The notes: a model not told the origin generated them from the sequence alone. A stretch of 64,000 bases of DNA from Bacillus_BD sp050389805 (GCF_050389805.1 NZ_CP130945.1:2480001-2544000), one strand, 5' to 3'. Positions 52,477-62,195 are shown, numbered from the stretch's first letter. Program-made: numbers and translations.

Positions 52477-53817
52477 ATGCAAGTAACCCAAAATGGACAG
52501 GATTTACAAAAAAAAGATGAGAAATATATATGGCATGCGATGAGAGGATCGGCTCCTGTTGCAGGTAATTTAATTATAAAAGAAGCGCAAGGTGCATGGG
52601 TAACCGACATTGACGGCAATCGATATTTAGATGGGATGTCTGGTCTTTGGTGTGTAAATGCTGGATATGGAAGAAAAGAGCTGGCAGATGCAGCTTATCA
52701 ACAGCTACTTGAGATGTCTTATTTTCCAATGACTCAAAGTCATACCCCTGCGATTCAATTGGCAGAAAAGCTAAATGAATGGCTTGGGGATGATTATGTA
52801 CTCTTCTTTTCCAATAGTGGTTCAGAGGCAAATGAAACAGCCTTTAAAATTGCTCGACAGTACCATCAGCAAAAAGGAGAACATGGACGATATAAAATTA
52901 TTTCTCGTTATCGGGCGTACCATGGCAATACGATGGGTGCTTTGGCAGCGACAGGTATGCCTGAAAGGAAATATAAATATGAACCACTTGCAACTGGATT
53001 TACCCATGTAAATCCACCTGATGTATACCGTAATCCAGAGGACGAGTATACCCTTGAAAGTGTGAACGAAGTCGATCGGGTTATGACGTGGGAATTAAGT
53101 GAAACCGTTGCAGCTATGATCATGGAACCAATTATTACAGGTGGTGGGATTTTGATGCCGCCGCAAAATTATATGAAAAAAGTCAAAGAAGTGTGTGAAA
53201 AGCATGGAGCGCTTTTGATAAGTGATGAGGTTATTTGTGGATTTGGACGTACAGGGAAACCATTTGGTTTCATGCATTATGATATACAGCCAGATATTAT
53301 TACAATGGCGAAAGGAATTACGAGTGGTTATCTACCACTATCAGTTACAGCAGTAAAAAGAGAGGTTTATGAAGCATATAGTGGAACCGCACAATATGAC
53401 CGCTTTCGACATGTAAATACATTCGGGGGAAGTCCGGCCGCCTGTGCCCTCGCTTTAAAAAACCTTCAAATTTTTGAAGAAGAAAAGTTAATTGATCGCT
53501 CTCGAGTCTTGGGTGAACGTATGCTAAAGGAATTGGAAGAACTGAAAGATTTACCATTTGTGGGCGATGTTCGAGGTAAAGGGCTTTTAATTGGCATTGA
53601 GTTGGTTGAGGATAAAGAAACGAAGAAACCAGAAAAAGTAGAATCTGTCAATAAAATCATTAGTGCTTGTAAGCAGAGAAATCTAATTATAGGCAAGAAT
53701 GGAGACACCGTTGCAGGTTATAATAATATCCTTCAACTAGCTCCTCCTCTAAGCATTACTGAGGAAGACTTTCATTTCATCGTCAACACGTTGAAGGATA
53801 GTATCCGTTCCGTTTAA
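52477..53817 (+). CDS. Omega-amino acid:pyruvate-type aminotransferase (class III)
   Basis: 446 residues, ATG after GAGGGGG. N-terminal KYIWHAMRGSAP and DGMSGLWCVNAGYGR are typical of the omega-transaminases of Bacillus that act on beta-alanine, taurine, amines or polyamines with pyruvate. PLP motif LISDEVICGFGRTG and lysine in TMAKGITSGY are intact. It is a single gene between two terminators, followed by alanine dehydrogenase, which would recycle the alanine made from pyruvate. Confidence 0.85.
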   Translation: MQVTQNGQDLQKKDEKYIWHAMRGSAPVAGNLIIKEAQGAWVTDIDGNRYLDGMSGLWCVNAGYGRKELADAAYQQLLEMSYFPMTQSHTPAIQLAEKLNEWLGDDYVLFFSNSGSEANETAFKIARQYHQQKGEHGRYKIISRYRAYHGNTMGALAATGMPERKYKYEPLATGFTHVNPPDVYRNPEDEYTLESVNEVDRVMTWELSETVAAMIMEPIITGGGILMPPQNYMKKVKEVCEKHGALLISDEVICGFGRTGKPFGFMHYDIQPDIITMAKGITSGYLPLSVTAVKREVYEAYSGTAQYDRFRHVNTFGGSPAACALALKNLQIFEEEKLIDRSRVLGERMLKELEELKDLPFVGDVRGKGLLIGIELVEDKETKKPEKVESVNKIISACKQRNLIIGKNGDTVAGYNNILQLAPPLSITEEDFHFIVNTLKDSIRSV

Positions 53818-53843
53818 AAGGGTTTGGTTAAAAGGGAAATTTG

Positions 53844-53876
53844 CAGGGACAAAGGGATAACAATTTGTCCCTGTTT
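53844..53876 (+). terminator. Terminator after the omega-transaminase
   Basis: CAGGGACAAA pairs perfectly with TTTGTCCCTG, then TTT. Confidence 0.85.
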
Positions 53877-53980
53877 AAACGTTATGCATAATTAGACCAT
53901 TGAAATGAATGATCTTAAAGGGAAAAGCCCATGAAATGCTTGCAAAATATCCAAATTGTAGCTTACTCTCTACTAAGTAT

Positions 53981-54011
53981 TTGACAGAATGTCTAATGAA
54001 GTAGGCATAAT
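53981..54011 (+). promoter_or_regulatory. Possible sigma-A promoter of ald
   Basis: TTGACA (53981-53986) and CATAAT (54006-54011) with a 19-bp spacer, slightly longer than ideal, about 50 bp before the ald start. Confidence 0.35.
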
Positions 54012-54060
54012 AAATATATATACTAGAATCATAGAAAGACATTTAATAGGAGGTATTACA

Positions 54061-55191
54061 ATGATTATTGGAATCCCTAAAGAAATAAAAAATAACGAAA
54101 ATCGCGTGGCTTTAACACCTGCAGGGGTAGTTTCATATGTTCAAGCAGGTCACAAGGTTTTAATAGAAACTGGAGCAGGTCTTGGAAGTGCTTTTACCGA
54201 TGAGGAATATAAAGAAGCAGGTGCCGTAATTATTACTGAGTCTTCAGAAGTTTGGGCACAAGCTGATATGATTATGAAAGTAAAAGAACCCATTGAAAGC
54301 GAATATCAATACTTTCGTGAGGGATTAATTCTTTTCACATACTTACATCTAGCAGCTGAACCTGAATTAACGAAAGCTTTAGTTGAGAAAGGCGTTAACG
54401 CTGTTGCCTATGAAACGGTTCAAGTTGGACGTGCATTACCGTTACTAGCTCCAATGAGTGAAGTAGCTGGACGTATGGCAACGCAAGTAGGGGCACACTA
54501 CTTACAAAAAACATATGGCGGTAAAGGAATTCTTCTCGGAGGTGTACCAGGAGTTGAACGTGCGAAAGTAACGATTGTTGGTGGTGGTAACGTTGGTACA
54601 AACGCAGCAAAAATGGCCATCGGTCTGGGTGCAGATGTAACCATACTTGATATTAGTGCCGATCGTCTTCGTCAACTTGATGATATCTTCGGTTTCCAAA
54701 TCACTACGTTAATGTCTAACCCTTACAACATTGCGAAATGTGTAGCAGAATCTGATCTAGTTATTGGTGCGGTGTTAATCCCTGGTGCTAAAGCTCCTAA
54801 ACTAGTAACAGAAGAAATGGTTAAATCCATGAAACCAGGTTCTGTAATTGTGGACCCTGCGATTGACCAAGGGGGGTCAGTAGCAACAACTTATCCAACT
54901 ACTCATGATGAACCAACATTTATCCTACATGATGTAGTTCACTACGCTGTTGCTAATATGCCCGGTGCGGTTGCAAGAACTTCCACAATGGCTCTTACAA
55001 ATGTAACAGTTCCATATGGCCTACAACTTGCTAACAAAGGGGTTACAAAAGCGATTACTGCAAACCCTGCATTAAAAGCTGGGTTAAATACAGCACGTGG
55101 GTATGTAACTTATGAAACAGTCGCAAAAGACCTAGGGTATGATTATGTTTCACCAGAAAAGGTTTTTGAAAAAGAACTAACAGGGATTTAA
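54061..55191 (+). CDS. ald: Alanine dehydrogenase
   Basis: 376 residues from ATG 54061 (MIIGIPKEIKNNENRVALTP), preceded by AGGAGG; an in-frame ATG at 53989 would add 24 non-family residues. Nucleotide motif TIVGGGNVGTNAAKMAIG and the pyruvate-contacting R15 and K (KVKEP, about residue 75) are present. It interconverts L-alanine and pyruvate plus ammonia with NAD. In this setting it regenerates pyruvate for the omega-transaminase; it is also used in sporulation and germination on alanine. Confidence 0.95.
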   Translation: MIIGIPKEIKNNENRVALTPAGVVSYVQAGHKVLIETGAGLGSAFTDEEYKEAGAVIITESSEVWAQADMIMKVKEPIESEYQYFREGLILFTYLHLAAEPELTKALVEKGVNAVAYETVQVGRALPLLAPMSEVAGRMATQVGAHYLQKTYGGKGILLGGVPGVERAKVTIVGGGNVGTNAAKMAIGLGADVTILDISADRLRQLDDIFGFQITTLMSNPYNIAKCVAESDLVIGAVLIPGAKAPKLVTEEMVKSMKPGSVIVDPAIDQGGSVATTYPTTHDEPTFILHDVVHYAVANMPGAVARTSTMALTNVTVPYGLQLANKGVTKAITANPALKAGLNTARGYVTYETVAKDLGYDYVSPEKVFEKELTGI

Positions 55192-55216
55192 AGGGTTAAA
55201 ATAAGCTAAAACATTT

Positions 55217-55251
55217 TTAGAGGGACTTATAGATCCCTCTATTCCTTTTTT
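55217..55251. terminator. Convergent terminator between ald and the DUF3231 gene
   Basis: TAGAGGGA pairs with TCCCTCTA and is followed by TTCCTTTTTT; it lies between the two stop codons. Confidence 0.85.
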
Positions 55252-55253
55252 AA

Positions 55254-56273
55254 TTAATCCTTTAGATTCGCTTTGGCTAACTCATCTCTGTCCAAGGCCA
55301 TAGGAGGCTGTTCTAACCATTTATTATTGATCATGATATTGGATCCATCCTCAGAATATAGCTGGATTTCTACCATTAATCTGCTGTACATAACACCGAT
55401 ATCCACTCTCGGACTTTGAGCAATCGCTGTTCCATAATATCCGATACTTAATCCAATTAAACCAGTTGTAAAAAACATCATCAATTTATCCGAAAAAGAA
55501 TAGACGCTACTACTTGTAACTTCTGATGCCCAATTCGTAGGAACGGGGAGATAGCTGTCTTCTAATTTTTTTCCGAATAGTTTAATATGCTTAGTAGCAA
55601 TTTCGATTCCTCTCATAAAGAATTGCTTAACTTTTTTCTCCTGAGCAACCTGACAAAAACCCATTAAAGTAGCTGCCCCTAAAGCATTTCTTTGAATGTT
55701 TGAAAATAAGTTGGATATTTCTGATGCTAATAATGGTCTTTTTTCACCAATAATATCCCATACAAAACGCTGTTTCTTTACATAATCGGTCCTTTCTAAA
55801 TTCGGTAGATAAGGAGACATATTATAAAGCCCTTTTGATAAAAGTAAGTCTTTTGACATTTTAAATAATTCCATAGTTTCAATGTTACATTCCATATAGA
55901 AATCTGTTATGTCAGACCTACTTGAACCAGATAAACTTGCTGAGTAGGTGGTAAGTCCAATCATTGACATTTGGTTGATAAAGGATAATACGTAATTGTC
56001 GGAAAATAACCGAGGTGCATGTAAATCAACATCTTCTTCTATTTTAAACCCATGAGGAACAGCATTCTTTTCCTCGATGAAAATAGAAGTTAGTTTTTTT
56101 ATATGTTTTTCTGATAGTTCTAGAGCATATTCGATAACAGGCTTAATTTCTTCATCCTCAGCCTTTTCTAAGAAATAGGTAAGTATACACACACTTGCGC
56201 TATCGTTTAAAAATTGTGCCCAAAGTTGGGAAATTTCCGTTGCCGTTAACCTGATCTGCTTCTCGTTATCCAT
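55254..56273 (-). CDS. DUF3231 family protein
   Basis: 339 residues built of two similar halves (~1-165 and ~175-339), each a helical ferritin-like segment beginning LTATEISQLW or RPLLASEISNLF. DUF3231 proteins are common in spore-forming Bacillaceae and related to the CotF-like group; the function is not established. Divergent from the germinant receptor operon, which fits a spore-related role. Confidence 0.82.
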   Translation of the reverse strand: MDNEKQIRLTATEISQLWAQFLNDSASVCILTYFLEKAEDEEIKPVIEYALELSEKHIKKLTSIFIEEKNAVPHGFKIEEDVDLHAPRLFSDNYVLSFINQMSMIGLTTYSASLSGSSRSDITDFYMECNIETMELFKMSKDLLLSKGLYNMSPYLPNLERTDYVKKQRFVWDIIGEKRPLLASEISNLFSNIQRNALGAATLMGFCQVAQEKKVKQFFMRGIEIATKHIKLFGKKLEDSYLPVPTNWASEVTSSSVYSFSDKLMMFFTTGLIGLSIGYYGTAIAQSPRVDIGVMYSRLMVEIQLYSEDGSNIMINNKWLEQPPMALDRDELAKANLKD

Positions 56274-56513
56274 AAAAAGTCCCCCGTTTGAAAAATATTG
56301 TATAGTTTACTTTCCCACTCTATTTCCATCTTATGTATGTTTATAAAATGATCCATTACTCAGAATTAACGTTTAGAGCTTTCATGAACAGCGACAAAGG
56401 GACAGACCTATGAAAACAATAAATTTCTAATAAATTATTTTCAACATAATTCCAGTTCTGTTGTTAAATACTAAAATGACGATAAGATTCTGAAAGCTGG
56501 GTTAGGTGAAGAA

Positions 56514-58037
56514 ATGTTTAGAAAAAAGAAAGTGAAACAACAGCCCGGAAGAAATGATGAAACGGTAGAAAATACGAGAAGTGATGTTTTTAATAAGGCT
56601 AAGAAATCAAGCGATTTTACAACCATTTCTCTTTTACAAAATAGTGATTTTTTAATCATGAGTTTTTATAAATCATTGGTTGATCCCAACATCCTTCAAA
56701 AGTCGGTATTGCCTTTTATAAAAGAAAAGGGGGATCGTGTCAAAGAGCTTTCTGATCTAAAGAATATCGTTCCGATTAGTGATATCAAAATCATAAATGA
56801 CCCGACTAAGATTGAACAAGCACTACTCGATGGATCGGCTGCGATCTATTTTAAAGACAAAAAGGACGAATACGCTCTTCTAGAGTTAAGTGATTCTAGG
56901 TTGGGCCAGCGTGAAGTCAATGATACGCAAAATGAATTTAGTGTGATTGGTCCCAAAGTGGGATTTATCGAGGACCTACCCACGAATCTTCATTTAATTA
57001 GAGACCATTTAAATACAACAGATTTGATTTTTGAGGAGATCATGATTGGGACAAGATCAAAAACAAAGGTGGTTATCGCATCCTTAGAGGGGGTTACCAA
57101 TCCGGAATATATCCATACAGCAAGACAACGGCTAAAGGACCTTGATATCGATATCACTTTTGACAATACACAATTAGAACAATTGATTTCGGACAATGAC
57201 AGTACCCCTTTTCCTACCTTTATCACAACAGAGCGAGTGGATCGTGCGGTAGGGGGACTTTTACAAGGACAGATCTTACTCATAAGTGATAAATCCTCCT
57301 ATGTGATCATTGGACCAGCCACATTAATGGAGTTTTTTTCAAACCCGGAGGATTTTTACCTTCCATCGATCATTGCGTCATTTTTTAAATTAATTCGTAT
57401 TTTTGGGATGTTGTTTTCTGTTTTCGCTACCTCTTTTTATGTCGCAGTCTTAACTTATCATTTTGAAGTAGTCCCGAAGGATTTATTAGGTCCGATTATC
57501 TTTTCTCGCGCAAATGTACCGTTTCCACCAGTTATTGAGGTGTTGTTTTTAGAAGTGACCATTGACTTATTACGAGAAGCAGGAGCCAGGCTACCATCAA
57601 AAATTGGACAAACCTTGGGGATTGTTGGAGCGATTGTAATTGGTCAAGCAACGGTTGAAGCGGCTTTAACGAGTAATATTTTACTCATTATTGTTGCGCT
57701 TGCAGCGCTGTCTTCCTTTACTACACCGATTTATAAAATGTCGAATGCGGTGCGGATATTGCGCTATCCTTTTATTCTGCTTGCCGCGATTTGGGGAGGT
57801 TTCGGGATATATGTAGGAATCCTCTTTTTAACGGCACATTTAGCAAGGTTGAAATCATTAGGAGTCCCCTTTCTACTTCCCGTTTATCCTTATCGAAAGG
57901 GTGGTCTTGCACCTTCATTTGTAAGACCAGGTTTTATCAAATATAAAAAGCGTCCTTGGTATTTAAGACCATTAAGCTTTATACGGTATACTCCGTCCTC
58001 CAAAAAGGATCCAGAAGATGGTCTTAATACGGAATAA
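56514..58037 (+). CDS. Spore germinant receptor subunit A (GerAA type)
   Basis: 507 residues. A soluble N-terminal domain (~1-280) with TTISLLQNSDFLIMSF, followed by five or six membrane segments and the family stretch PFPPVIEVLFLEVTIDLLREAGARLP (seen in pieces), ending in a basic cytoplasmic tail. Located in the spore inner membrane, it is part of the receptor that triggers germination when nutrients bind. Ligand unknown. First gene of an A-C-B operon; probably SigG-controlled, though I cannot point to the promoter. Confidence 0.92.
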   Translation: MFRKKKVKQQPGRNDETVENTRSDVFNKAKKSSDFTTISLLQNSDFLIMSFYKSLVDPNILQKSVLPFIKEKGDRVKELSDLKNIVPISDIKIINDPTKIEQALLDGSAAIYFKDKKDEYALLELSDSRLGQREVNDTQNEFSVIGPKVGFIEDLPTNLHLIRDHLNTTDLIFEEIMIGTRSKTKVVIASLEGVTNPEYIHTARQRLKDLDIDITFDNTQLEQLISDNDSTPFPTFITTERVDRAVGGLLQGQILLISDKSSYVIIGPATLMEFFSNPEDFYLPSIIASFFKLIRIFGMLFSVFATSFYVAVLTYHFEVVPKDLLGPIIFSRANVPFPPVIEVLFLEVTIDLLREAGARLPSKIGQTLGIVGAIVIGQATVEAALTSNILLIIVALAALSSFTTPIYKMSNAVRILRYPFILLAAIWGGFGIYVGILFLTAHLARLKSLGVPFLLPVYPYRKGGLAPSFVRPGFIKYKKRPWYLRPLSFIRYTPSSKKDPEDGLNTE

Positions 58038-58061
58038 TAATATGAAGAAGGCTGGCTCAAC

Positions 58062-59153
58062 ATGAATAAATGGAAAAGAAAACGTGGGTTACTCATTTTA
58101 TTTTTTTGCATAGTTGTTCTTTTCGGCTGCTCAAGAACAAAAATTATCGACAAAGTTAGTATTATTCATTTATTTGGATTCGATGAAGCCAGCAATGGGG
58201 AATTAGTAGGAACGGCTTTATACCCTGAATACACGAAAAACAAATCCGGTGATAAGGTTAGTTATTTAGAAGAACAAGCACCGGCTAGTAATTTAGTTGT
58301 ATCAAAAATGTCAAGCTATACAAGTATGCCATTAGAAATAGCTAAAATGCGTGTCATCTTATTTGGGAAAGACTTTGCTAAAGCAGGCATTGGAGATACG
58401 GTAGAACGACTCATTATGACCCCTCAGATTGGAACAAATACTCATATCGTGGTTACGACCCAATCTGCAAGGGAAACGTTGAAAACATTTGAAAAAGAGA
58501 AAACCTTTACTCTTGCTGAACGGATTCAACAAAATATGCAAGGTCAGATGCTTCCTAAAATGAACCTTCATATTTTTTTAAATCATTTCTACGGTGAAGG
58601 AATGGATGCTTATGTTCCTATTCTCGGTATTGAAAAGGATAAAATCAAAGTAGAAGGGCTGGGAGTATTTAAAGATGATCAATTAAAACTCCAATTAAAT
58701 CCGGAACAATCGGTGTTATTTAAATTTCTTAAAGATCGTGAGACAGAAGCCACGTATAAAGTAAATTTTGATGAACAGGAAAATAAAAGAGATGTGATGG
58801 TTTTTCGATCCTTCCGAAGTAATAAGAAATGGGGTTGGGATCAAAAAAATCAGGAATTACATTGTGATTTAAAACTTGAAGTGGCACTCTTTCAATATCC
58901 AAATCAATTTGATGTGGAAAATCCGAAAGACTTAGAGGAAATGAGGAAAATTGTTACACAAAAAATCAAAACAGGGCTTGAGGATTTAATCACTAACTTT
59001 CAAGAAAATGGAGTAGATCCAATTGGAATTGGAAATATCGTGCGATCAAAGGATAAATCGTTTGAGGCAGAATCCTTTTATAAAAAGTATCCAGACTTAC
59101 CAATTCATATCAACGTGAATTTAGAAATTATACATTCTGGCCTTGAAGGCTAG
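58062..59153 (+). CDS. Spore germinant receptor lipoprotein (Ger(x)C type)
   Basis: 363 residues. A lipoprotein signal peptide ends at LFGC (Cys23); KVSIIHLFGFD just after it is the family's conserved opening. The remainder is the three-domain GerC ectodomain. It sits on the outer face of the spore inner membrane with the A and B subunits. 24 bp after the A-subunit gene. Confidence 0.92.
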   Translation: MNKWKRKRGLLILFFCIVVLFGCSRTKIIDKVSIIHLFGFDEASNGELVGTALYPEYTKNKSGDKVSYLEEQAPASNLVVSKMSSYTSMPLEIAKMRVILFGKDFAKAGIGDTVERLIMTPQIGTNTHIVVTTQSARETLKTFEKEKTFTLAERIQQNMQGQMLPKMNLHIFLNHFYGEGMDAYVPILGIEKDKIKVEGLGVFKDDQLKLQLNPEQSVLFKFLKDRETEATYKVNFDEQENKRDVMVFRSFRSNKKWGWDQKNQELHCDLKLEVALFQYPNQFDVENPKDLEEMRKIVTQKIKTGLEDLITNFQENGVDPIGIGNIVRSKDKSFEAESFYKKYPDLPIHINVNLEIIHSGLEG

Positions 59154-59169
59154 TTTTCTAGGATGGTCT

Positions 59170-60267
59170 ATGATGAATTCAAGTGTAAAAGAAAATAAAA
59201 TGTTATCACCGTACTTTCTGTTCTTTCTTATTAGTGCCGCACAAACAGGGATTGTCATGTTAACTTTTCAAACTAAGATTATCAAGGGAGCAGGACATAA
59301 CTCGTGGCTCTCTGTTTTAGTGTTAGGTTTGGTTATGCATGTGATCTTTATCATGATGCTCTATATTTTGAAGCAATCAAGTGGAGGAGATATCCTTTCT
59401 TTTCACAGAGATGTTTTTGGAAAGTTTTTTGGTGGGATAGTAAACATCATCTTGGCAATTTATTTTTTAAACGTGAGTCTTTTTTCTATCTATAGCTATA
59501 TCGATATTCTTCAGATTTGGGTATTTGATGGAATTTTAAGCTGGGAATTCTCAATACTTTTAATCATCCTTATTTTCTACATTGTTGTAGGAGGTTTTCG
59601 AATTATAGCGGCAATTGCATACTTTGGCGTCATTATACCTAGTTTAATTCTACTTATCTTTTTATACCTTTTTAATTATATAGAACTATCCTATCTACAG
59701 CCAATCTTTTTACACGGAGTAAAGGACCATCTTATCTCTGCAAGAGAAGCCGTGCCTTTGTTTTTAGGATTTGAAAATGTACTGATTTATTTTCCATTTA
59801 TCAAAAATCGTGAAAAGGCTCCTAAATGGGGGCATTTGGGATTGCTTTTTACAACAATTATGTATACAAGCATTGCGATTCTTACTTTTTTGTTTTTTAC
59901 GATGGGGAAACTGAATCGTTTAACATGGCCAACGTTGACCATGGTTAAAATCATTCAGTTTCCATTTATTGAACGATTTGAGTTCATCTTTATTTTTACT
60001 TGGCTTTTATCCGTTATTGCCGGGGCTTGCATCTACTTATGGTCCGCCATTCGTTCGATCAAATTAACAATCCCTAAAATAAAATCGACTCATTTATTAA
60101 TTTTCTTACTAGGCATTTTCTTATTTATTAATAGCTTTCTAATCGATTTACAATTTTCATTCCTATGGAGTAAAATCTATATGCATACTGGACATATCTT
60201 ACTATTTGGTTACATACCATTGCTTTTTATAATAGCATTAATAAAAGGAAAATTAGCAAAAAAATAG
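59170..60267 (+). CDS. Spore germinant receptor permease-like subunit (GerAB type)
   Basis: 365 residues from the ATG at 59170, which has TAGGATGG four to six bases upstream; the longer frame starts inside the C-subunit gene without such a site. Ten membrane segments of the APC-superfamily GerAB type; LSPYFLFFLISAAQTGIVMLTFQ is recognisable near the start. The B subunit is considered the ligand-binding part. An IS110 element begins 4 bp after the stop codon, so anything that followed in this operon has been separated from it. Confidence 0.9.
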   Translation: MMNSSVKENKMLSPYFLFFLISAAQTGIVMLTFQTKIIKGAGHNSWLSVLVLGLVMHVIFIMMLYILKQSSGGDILSFHRDVFGKFFGGIVNIILAIYFLNVSLFSIYSYIDILQIWVFDGILSWEFSILLIILIFYIVVGGFRIIAAIAYFGVIIPSLILLIFLYLFNYIELSYLQPIFLHGVKDHLISAREAVPLFLGFENVLIYFPFIKNREKAPKWGHLGLLFTTIMYTSIAILTFLFFTMGKLNRLTWPTLTMVKIIQFPFIERFEFIFIFTWLLSVIAGACIYLWSAIRSIKLTIPKIKSTHLLIFLLGIFLFINSFLIDLQFSFLWSKIYMHTGHILLFGYIPLLFIIALIKGKLAKK

Positions 60268-60401
60268 AGAAAAAAATGGAAGGTGCCTAGTATAGTAAAT
60301 AGATAAACAAATCAATAAAAAAGGCCACCATTTTCATAGTAAAATGGAAGTACCTATCACAGAACTTCCAAACTACAATTCCCTACCACAAGGAGATGAA
60401 A

Positions 60402-61808
60402 ATGATGGCGTATAACTTATTCAATCATATTCAGGGCAAAAACGGAAGTCGATGGGCACAATTTATTAAGGAAACAGGTACAGAAAATTTATTACTAGTG
60501 GCGATTGATGCAGCGAAATACACACACAAGGCTATGATAGCTACATTTTATGGGGACATAATAGTAAAACCATTTGAATTTGACTCATCTCTAACGGGAT
60601 TTGAGATTCTTAAAAAGAAAATTCAAATTGAGGTTGAGCGCATGGGCATGAAGGCGGTAGTTGTGGGAATTGAAACAACAGGACATTATTACGAGGATCT
60701 AGTAAGAAGTTGTTTTTCCGAGAGGTATCACGTCCGCATTTTGAATGCAGCGACCACAGCTCGAGAACGAGAAGCACTTTTAAATTGGTCAAAGACCGAT
60801 AACCTAGATCTCATGGCCATACTACAGTCAATCATTCACGGGCGTGGGACGTCAAACGAGCTTCCTAGCGGAGGAGTTCATACACTACAAAAATTGACAC
60901 GTGCTCGCCGTGAGTTAGTCCAAGAACAAACTGCTACTAAGAATCTTATTCGCGTTTATGTGGACCATATATTCCGTGAGTTTCAAGGGAAAAGTGTGTG
61001 GACAAAAGGAAAACGTGAACATGTACAACCGTTATCAGATCTCTGGGGAAAGTCTTCGCGCTATTTAATGCGTCATTGTCTACATCCAAGTGACATTCTT
61101 TCCCTTGGAAAAGAGGGATTACGGGCTCTTTCGATTCGTAAAAATCTTAAATTACGAGATCAGTCAATTGAGTGTTTAGTTAATTATGCAAAACAATCAA
61201 TCTCTCAACCAAAGGAATTTGTAGAGGCAGAACAATTTTTGCTTATTCAAAGTCTCGATCGACTGGATTTAGTGGAAAAACAAATTCGATTATTAGAAAG
61301 AAAGATTGAAGACTTATTTGTTCAAACTGAAGGAGTTGTAATCATAAGTGTTCCTGGAATTGGGGTTGTAACTGGAGCTGAATTATATGCCGAAATGGGC
61401 GATATTTCTGACTTTGACCATGCGGGGCAACTGATTAAAATGGCAGGAACTAATCCTATTGTTAAGCAATCCAGAGGAAAAAGGCCTTCTTATTATGCAA
61501 TATCTAAGCAGGGTAGGCGATCTTTCCGCAATATAACTTATCAAGTGGGAAAATCCTTAGCCGCAAATAACCCCGAAATGAAACAGAAATATCTAGCTCT
61601 AAAAGACCGTGGAAAACTTACAGGTCAGGCGTATATAGCTCTCGGAAACCGAATGATTCGTCTAGCCTTTTCTATGATTAAGCATCAAACATTATACCGT
61701 ACAGACAATCCAGACTACGTTTTATACGATCAAATTTACAAGAAACTGCATATCGCAAACGTAAAAAAATTTTATGAAAAATTTGTAGTACCGGCACAAA
61801 TAGCATAG
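60402..61808 (+). CDS. IS110-family transposase (DEDD + Tnp_20)
   Basis: 468 residues from ATG 60402, six bases after AGGAG (ATG 60396 abuts that site; 60405 is also possible). N-terminal RuvC-like DEDD domain with D38 (VAIDAAK) and a Glu in GIETTGHYYEDL; C-terminal Tnp_20 domain with SVPGIGVVTGAELYAEMGD and the KMAGTNPIVKQS segment. IS110 recombinases are guided by a bridge RNA encoded in a non-coding end of the element. The reading frame is intact. Confidence 0.9.
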   Translation: MMAYNLFNHIQGKNGSRWAQFIKETGTENLLLVAIDAAKYTHKAMIATFYGDIIVKPFEFDSSLTGFEILKKKIQIEVERMGMKAVVVGIETTGHYYEDLVRSCFSERYHVRILNAATTAREREALLNWSKTDNLDLMAILQSIIHGRGTSNELPSGGVHTLQKLTRARRELVQEQTATKNLIRVYVDHIFREFQGKSVWTKGKREHVQPLSDLWGKSSRYLMRHCLHPSDILSLGKEGLRALSIRKNLKLRDQSIECLVNYAKQSISQPKEFVEAEQFLLIQSLDRLDLVEKQIRLLERKIEDLFVQTEGVVIISVPGIGVVTGAELYAEMGDISDFDHAGQLIKMAGTNPIVKQSRGKRPSYYAISKQGRRSFRNITYQVGKSLAANNPEMKQKYLALKDRGKLTGQAYIALGNRMIRLAFSMIKHQTLYRTDNPDYVLYDQIYKKLHIANVKKFYEKFVVPAQIA

Positions 61809-61899
61809 ACCTTGTCGTTTATTTCAAAGTATTTTTGCCAATTTATACTTGTTAATGTCACTAGACCATTCTCTTAATTAAATTGATTTTTAAAAAATG

Positions 61900-62082
61900 G
61901 AGCTCCTCTAGGACGTTAGATCACATTGTTCTTAGTGCCTGAGGCTCTTGACCTCGTGTGCCAGCGTTATGGATCTTGTCCTGCAAGTACGAATAATACG
62001 TGAAAATCTAAGTTTACATTTACTAGGTTGTATCCTCTGCAGGGTGAAAACGCAAGATCCCTTTCACGTTCTAGAGGAGCTC
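61900..62082 (+). ncRNA. Candidate bridge RNA (seekRNA) of the IS110 element
   Basis: A 17-bp closing stem joins GAGCTCCTCTAGGACGT (61900-61916) to ACGTTCTAGAGGAGCTC (62066-62082) with one G-U pair. Inside are a small hairpin GAGG/CCTC (61941-61955) and a second domain closed by GGATCTTG/CAAGATCC (61971-61978, 62053-62060) plus CCTGC/GCAGG (61980-61984, 62039-62043), leaving a ~54-base internal loop. It sits in the non-coding 3' part of an IS110 element, where IS1111-type members carry their guide RNA. A 71-codon frame covers it but has no coding features. Guide loops cannot be assigned without the insertion target. Confidence 0.6.
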
Positions 62083-62186
62083 TATAATAATTCTGTGATA
62101 GTTGAACTTTCTTCCAAAAAATGGAAAGTGGAGTTTTACTTAAAATCGGCCTTTTTTAGGTAAATTTCAACCTTGACTTATTTACC

Positions 62187-62195
62187 ATTATACGC
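62187..62195. repeat. Left target-site duplication of the IS4-family element
   Basis: ATTATACGC directly before the left inverted repeat; identical copy at 63783-63791. Confidence 0.85.

Noticed and set aside
61948..62163. 71-codon frame between the two transposases
   Set aside because: It covers the structured RNA, has no ribosome binding site and its codon content follows the stems.
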